NCBI RefSeq assembly: GCF_000801105.2
Contig: NC_079518.1
Coordinates: 20,006,800-20,070,799, forward strand
Length of the DNA: 64,000 bases
Reading direction: 5' to 3'
From: Raphanus sativus
Lineage: Eukaryota; Streptophyta; Magnoliopsida; Brassicales; Brassicaceae
This document shows positions 60,616-64,000 of the stretch, piece after piece. The notes below the pieces were generated by a model, which ran no database searches, was not told the DNA's origin, and saw only the letters and a list, made by a program, of their open reading frames with translations. Numbering within the stretch: the stretch's first letter is position 1; every line of letters begins with the position of its first letter. Position numbers and translations under genes: made by a program.

Positions 60616-60838
60616 TCACGTACAATATTGTTTCTCTTGGATCAACTATTATCCCACAAGAGCTACTATATGGCATCGAATCTATTCTATTAAAATAGAA
60701 CTCATGTGTGATATTTTTTGGACCATTTTTTAGAATTTTTTTAGAGAAAATTATTCAACTGTTATTAAAAATTTATTTATTAGTAGACTCATATACATCT
60801 TTTAAAGATTACTAGAATATTTATAAATCTAGAGTAAA

Positions 60839-62465
60839 TCTATACTATTAAAGCAGGATCCTATTGCTTTTTTACTAAAAATACATTTTTCTTTAATAAC
60901 ATTACATATTTCATTAAGGGCAATCAAGTAATATTAATAACACATCTATATTGGGTCACTTTTTTAAAAATCCAGCACATTGCTCACATCATCTCTTTTG
61001 GACCATTTGAGCCGATTAACAGATCAGATTCAATTTTTATTTTTTTTAGGATCGGGTTCGAGTCGGATCTTTCCGGGTCCGAGTGGGTTCGGTTCTCATG
61101 CATAAGAACCTGAAAAATAACCAAATAACCAAAATATCTAAAACGGATTCGGTTATTTATACTCAGAGTAACCAAAGTATCCGATTCGGTTCAAATTTTT
61201 GTATCCAAATTACTCAAAAGTAACCAAAAGGAACCAAAAATATCCATTGTATACCGTTTTTTTTGGTAAACTTTTATCCAAACTATCATATTTTATCCAA
61301 AAATACTCAAAAGTACTAAAAATGACTACTATAGTTAACTTATGATATTAATTTAAAATATTAAAATAATTATAAATATAATTATAACATATATTTTTAG
61401 ATATATATTCACATTTCAGATATCTTCGGGTACTCATTTGGTTCTCGGTTTGGATCGGGTTCGGATCAGTTCTTCGGATATAGCAATTTAGAATTCATTC
61501 GGATATTTACCCCGGGTCTGATCGGATTCGGGACCCTGATTTTTGGATCGGTTTTGGGTTGGTTCTTCGGGTCCGGATATTGTGATCAGGCCTATCTATA
61601 CTATTAAAGTACAAGCACATTTGAATTTTTACTCTTTTTATCCCTACTAATGAGCATTTCTTTTGTATTCATTAAGGGTATTCTGGACGTTTTACGCCAG
61701 TTTCTTCTTAATTATTTTTTGGTTTGTCATTAATCACCGGTTTCCTAATTTAATTTCGGTCTGTGATTATTTCTCTGTTTGATACTGCATCGATTATCTA
61801 TATTATTAAAGTACAAGTACATTTGGATTTTTACTCTTTTTACCCCTACTAAGGAGCATTCCTTTGTATTCATTAAGAGTATTCTGGACGTTTTACGTCA
61901 GTTTCTTCTTAATTATTTTTTGGTTTGTCATTAATCACCGGTTTCTTAATTTAATTTCGGTCTGCGATTATTTCTCTGTTTGATACTGTATTGATTATTT
62001 CCATGTTTGATACTGTCATTAACCACCGATTTTCTAATTCTAAAATTATTAATTTTGAGAACAATCATTATCATTTAAAACGATTTTGAAAAATATAAAT
62101 ATATTTTAAACAAATTTCCAACTTATTATCACCGAATTTGTCTTATCATTAGAAAAAATCACAATATTAAAAATACCGGGTTACCAACCGGTAATTCGTT
62201 CAACCGCAGGTCCGAGTTGGGTTTCAAAACACTGATCAAAACTATAAAACTGTTATATTGATTTATATTTAAAATATCTAATTCAAAATCAAAAACCTAA
62301 AAATACATGTACAATATAGTTTTAACCGAACATAAATCCGGATATAAAACACATATATGAGACGGGTTATATAAATGCATATACAAGACGGATTATATAA
62401 ATGTGATTATATAAAAATTTTACCAAACATAAACCCGCGCTTTGAAAGTGCGGGTCAAAATCTAG
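60839..62465 (+). mobile_element. Helitron cluster: three 5' ends and one 3' end
   Basis: Helitron 5' ends, each A followed by TCTATAnTATTAAAG, occur at 60839, 61595 and 61797. The stretches after the last two are near-identical for about 200 bp (ACTCTTTTTA-CCCTACTAA, ATTCTGGACGTTTTACG), so they are a tandem duplication. A single 3' end at 62465 has the hairpin CCCGCGC-TTTGAAA-GTGCGGG and GTCAAAATCTAG followed by T. No Rep/helicase gene is present. The first begins 224 bp after the stop codon of the acyltransferase-like gene. Confidence 0.75.
61015..61594. repeat. Dispersed repeat rich in GGTTCGG/CCAAAAT phrases
   Basis: The sequence consists of alternating words such as GGATCGGGTTCG, AACCAAATAACC and CGGATATTT, with partial inverted symmetry between its start (61040-61180) and end (61430-61590). 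Related sequence is at 54640-55080 and about 63090-63420. No terminal repeats or target duplication could be fixed. Confidence 0.5.
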
Positions 62466-64000
62466 TGATAATGATTAATTGCCAAGTCACTTGAAATCTG
62501 TTTACTCCCATGTAGTCGTTCCTCTAATAATAGCCGTCGGATCGAACTTCTGCTCAGTATACATGTTTAGGATTTTATCAACGAATTATTATATTAATTA
62601 GATTTGAAATGATAAAAAAAATTAAATCAGAATAGAACAATCAGTTTTTTAAAAAAAAAACACTCCATAAGAAAACTAGCACTCTTTACTAATAAGTCAG
62701 TTGTTACATACTTACATTATCTGTTCGAGAAACATACAAAGATTAAAAACGTGATCAGTCAAACGCTCAAATTGGATTAATTCCGTTGAGAAATTGTGCC
62801 AAACACCAAATTTAGGCATCATCGTAATCAGCACCTGGCTACCCATGAAGTAGATGTAGACACACACATACATGAGTTGGCTGAAGCAAAAAGCAAAAAA
62901 AGAGAGAGAAGTACCAAATGATTCATATTCATACATTGGTGCAAGGTTAAAAACATGTGTGTTGAGGTTTGATAGTCAGGTTTCGGGAATGGCTGCAGTA
63001 TAAGGAAGGTGCGTGGAGCTAAGAGTGGATTGGTGTGGGAAGGTGTCACTACGTTGGATCAAAAGCTAGAGGTTGCGCATAATGGGTATGAAGGCCTGGC
63101 ATTTCGATTCGGCTATCGGTATTTTGGGTAGGACACTAGAAGATCTATTTAAGACATGACTATTTTCGATTCAGATTTAGTTTGGATAGTTTTAGGGTTT
63201 AGTTTGGTTTAAATAGTAAAAGTAGGCCATAATATACCTGAAAAAGTTGGTTCTCATTTGACTATAGTTCTGATTCAGCTATTTCGGATAATTCAGGTAA
63301 TTCAGATTAATACTAGGTATTCTAAATAAAATATGAAATAAATCGGATGATTTAAACAAAAAAATTGAATATTTTTGATAAAAATATCCAAATGAATATT
63401 TTTGATAAAAATATCCAGATACTCTTAGATATTTTATAATATATAATTGTTTCATATTTTAGATGTTTTTAATAAATTTTTAAATTATGCTTTCTATGTT
63501 TTATTGTAAGTGTCGTTATATACTTGTGCACACAGACTAATAAATCATTTGCATATTTTCTATATAAAACATCATTATCCATACATCTACTCATATTTTA
63601 ACCACTAAAAAATAAATTAAAAATAAAAATAAATTATATATTAAAATACTAAAACAATACTTATTTTGCAACGACACTTAATATAAATGCATGGAGTAAT
63701 ATATATTTTATAATGTTATATGTACATAACTAATATTTTTATATATTTGGATCTCCGTTCAATTCTCAATTTCGCTTCAGTCCCGGTTCAATATTTTGGA
63801 TATATGTCTATAACTCCATATACTTTAACTTGGTTTTAGTGATAGACAATATTATACGAACAAAACAAAGATAACTGTAAAATATTTTTGGTCAAAGAGA
63901 AAAAGCATTGTAAACTATGTAGAATAAAAATTGCACGTAATTAGTATATATTGCCGTAGTTAACAACTATCATTTAGCTGGAGTATGTATTGCTGAAAGT
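62466..64000. other. AT-rich intergenic DNA to the window end; no gene recognised
   Basis: Two overlapping minus-strand frames (62712-62936, 62828-63049) have no recognisable domain and lack supporting splice or start context. The stretch about 63090-63850 carries the dispersed GGTTCGG/TTTCGG-type repeat in AT-rich DNA. Confidence 0.5.

Noticed and set aside
62712..63049. Two overlapping minus-strand frames near the right edge
   Set aside because: They have no domain, no splice or start context, and overlap each other in different frames.

Overview
This window is nuclear plant DNA. It is AT-rich and dense in transposable elements, with intron-containing genes whose products closely match Arabidopsis proteins as I remember them. 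The gene content and the Helitron, CACTA and Copia/Gypsy load point to a Brassicaceae genome, probably Brassica or a relative such as Raphanus. Genus is inference. A run of exactly 100 N at 8319-8418 marks an assembly gap.

Three host genes look intact. BRCA2 (9811-14847, +, 19 exons, 1050 aa) is the RAD51 partner of homologous recombination. PSAL (40948-41944, +, 2 exons, 219 aa) is photosystem I subunit L. A plastid acyltransferase-like protein of the phytyl ester synthase/DGAT family (57075-60615, +, 13 exons, 707 aa) is the third. Every intron junction was placed by eye, and each spliced length is a multiple of three. The three genes have no functional relationship; they are islands among transposons.

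Layout. 1-4350: right part of a CACTA element (minus) inserted in a degenerate LINE (4351 to about 7830, minus). 7831-9480: AT-rich DNA, the gap and a purine-rich repeat. 9483-14847: BRCA2 with a possible E2F site. 15059-16664: non-autonomous Mutator-like element with a 9-bp target duplication. 16772-22946: full-length decayed Copia retrotransposon. 23937-27614: two-gene PIF/Harbinger element. 27615-33808: AT-rich DNA, an snRNA-type promoter signature, a long GA microsatellite, Copia debris, a 5'-truncated LINE and a possible retroposon. 33809-36741: second Mutator-like element of the same family, itself hit by a poly(A) retroposon. 36751-40738: AT-rich DNA, a double-layered foldback and a Helitron 3' end. 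40753-41944: PSAL. 43089-43738: small Helitron. 43941-53129: 9.2-kb Gypsy-like element with 1.9-kb LTRs carrying GC-rich minisatellites and only a broken protease. 53137-53397: Tourist-like MITE. 53420-56138: Helitron nested in Helitron. 56253-56893: hAT-like foldback. 57075-60615: the acyltransferase-like gene. 60839-62465: Helitron cluster. 62466-64000: no gene recognised.

The observations most worth following are the two-member Mutator-like family with internal arrays of a roughly 17-bp repeat, the protease-only Gypsy derivative with GC minisatellites in its LTRs, a BRCA2 with three BRC repeats where the Arabidopsis protein I recall has four, and a probable stop-codon loss in the acyltransferase-like gene. 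I did not find a coherent, clearly new multi-gene system.
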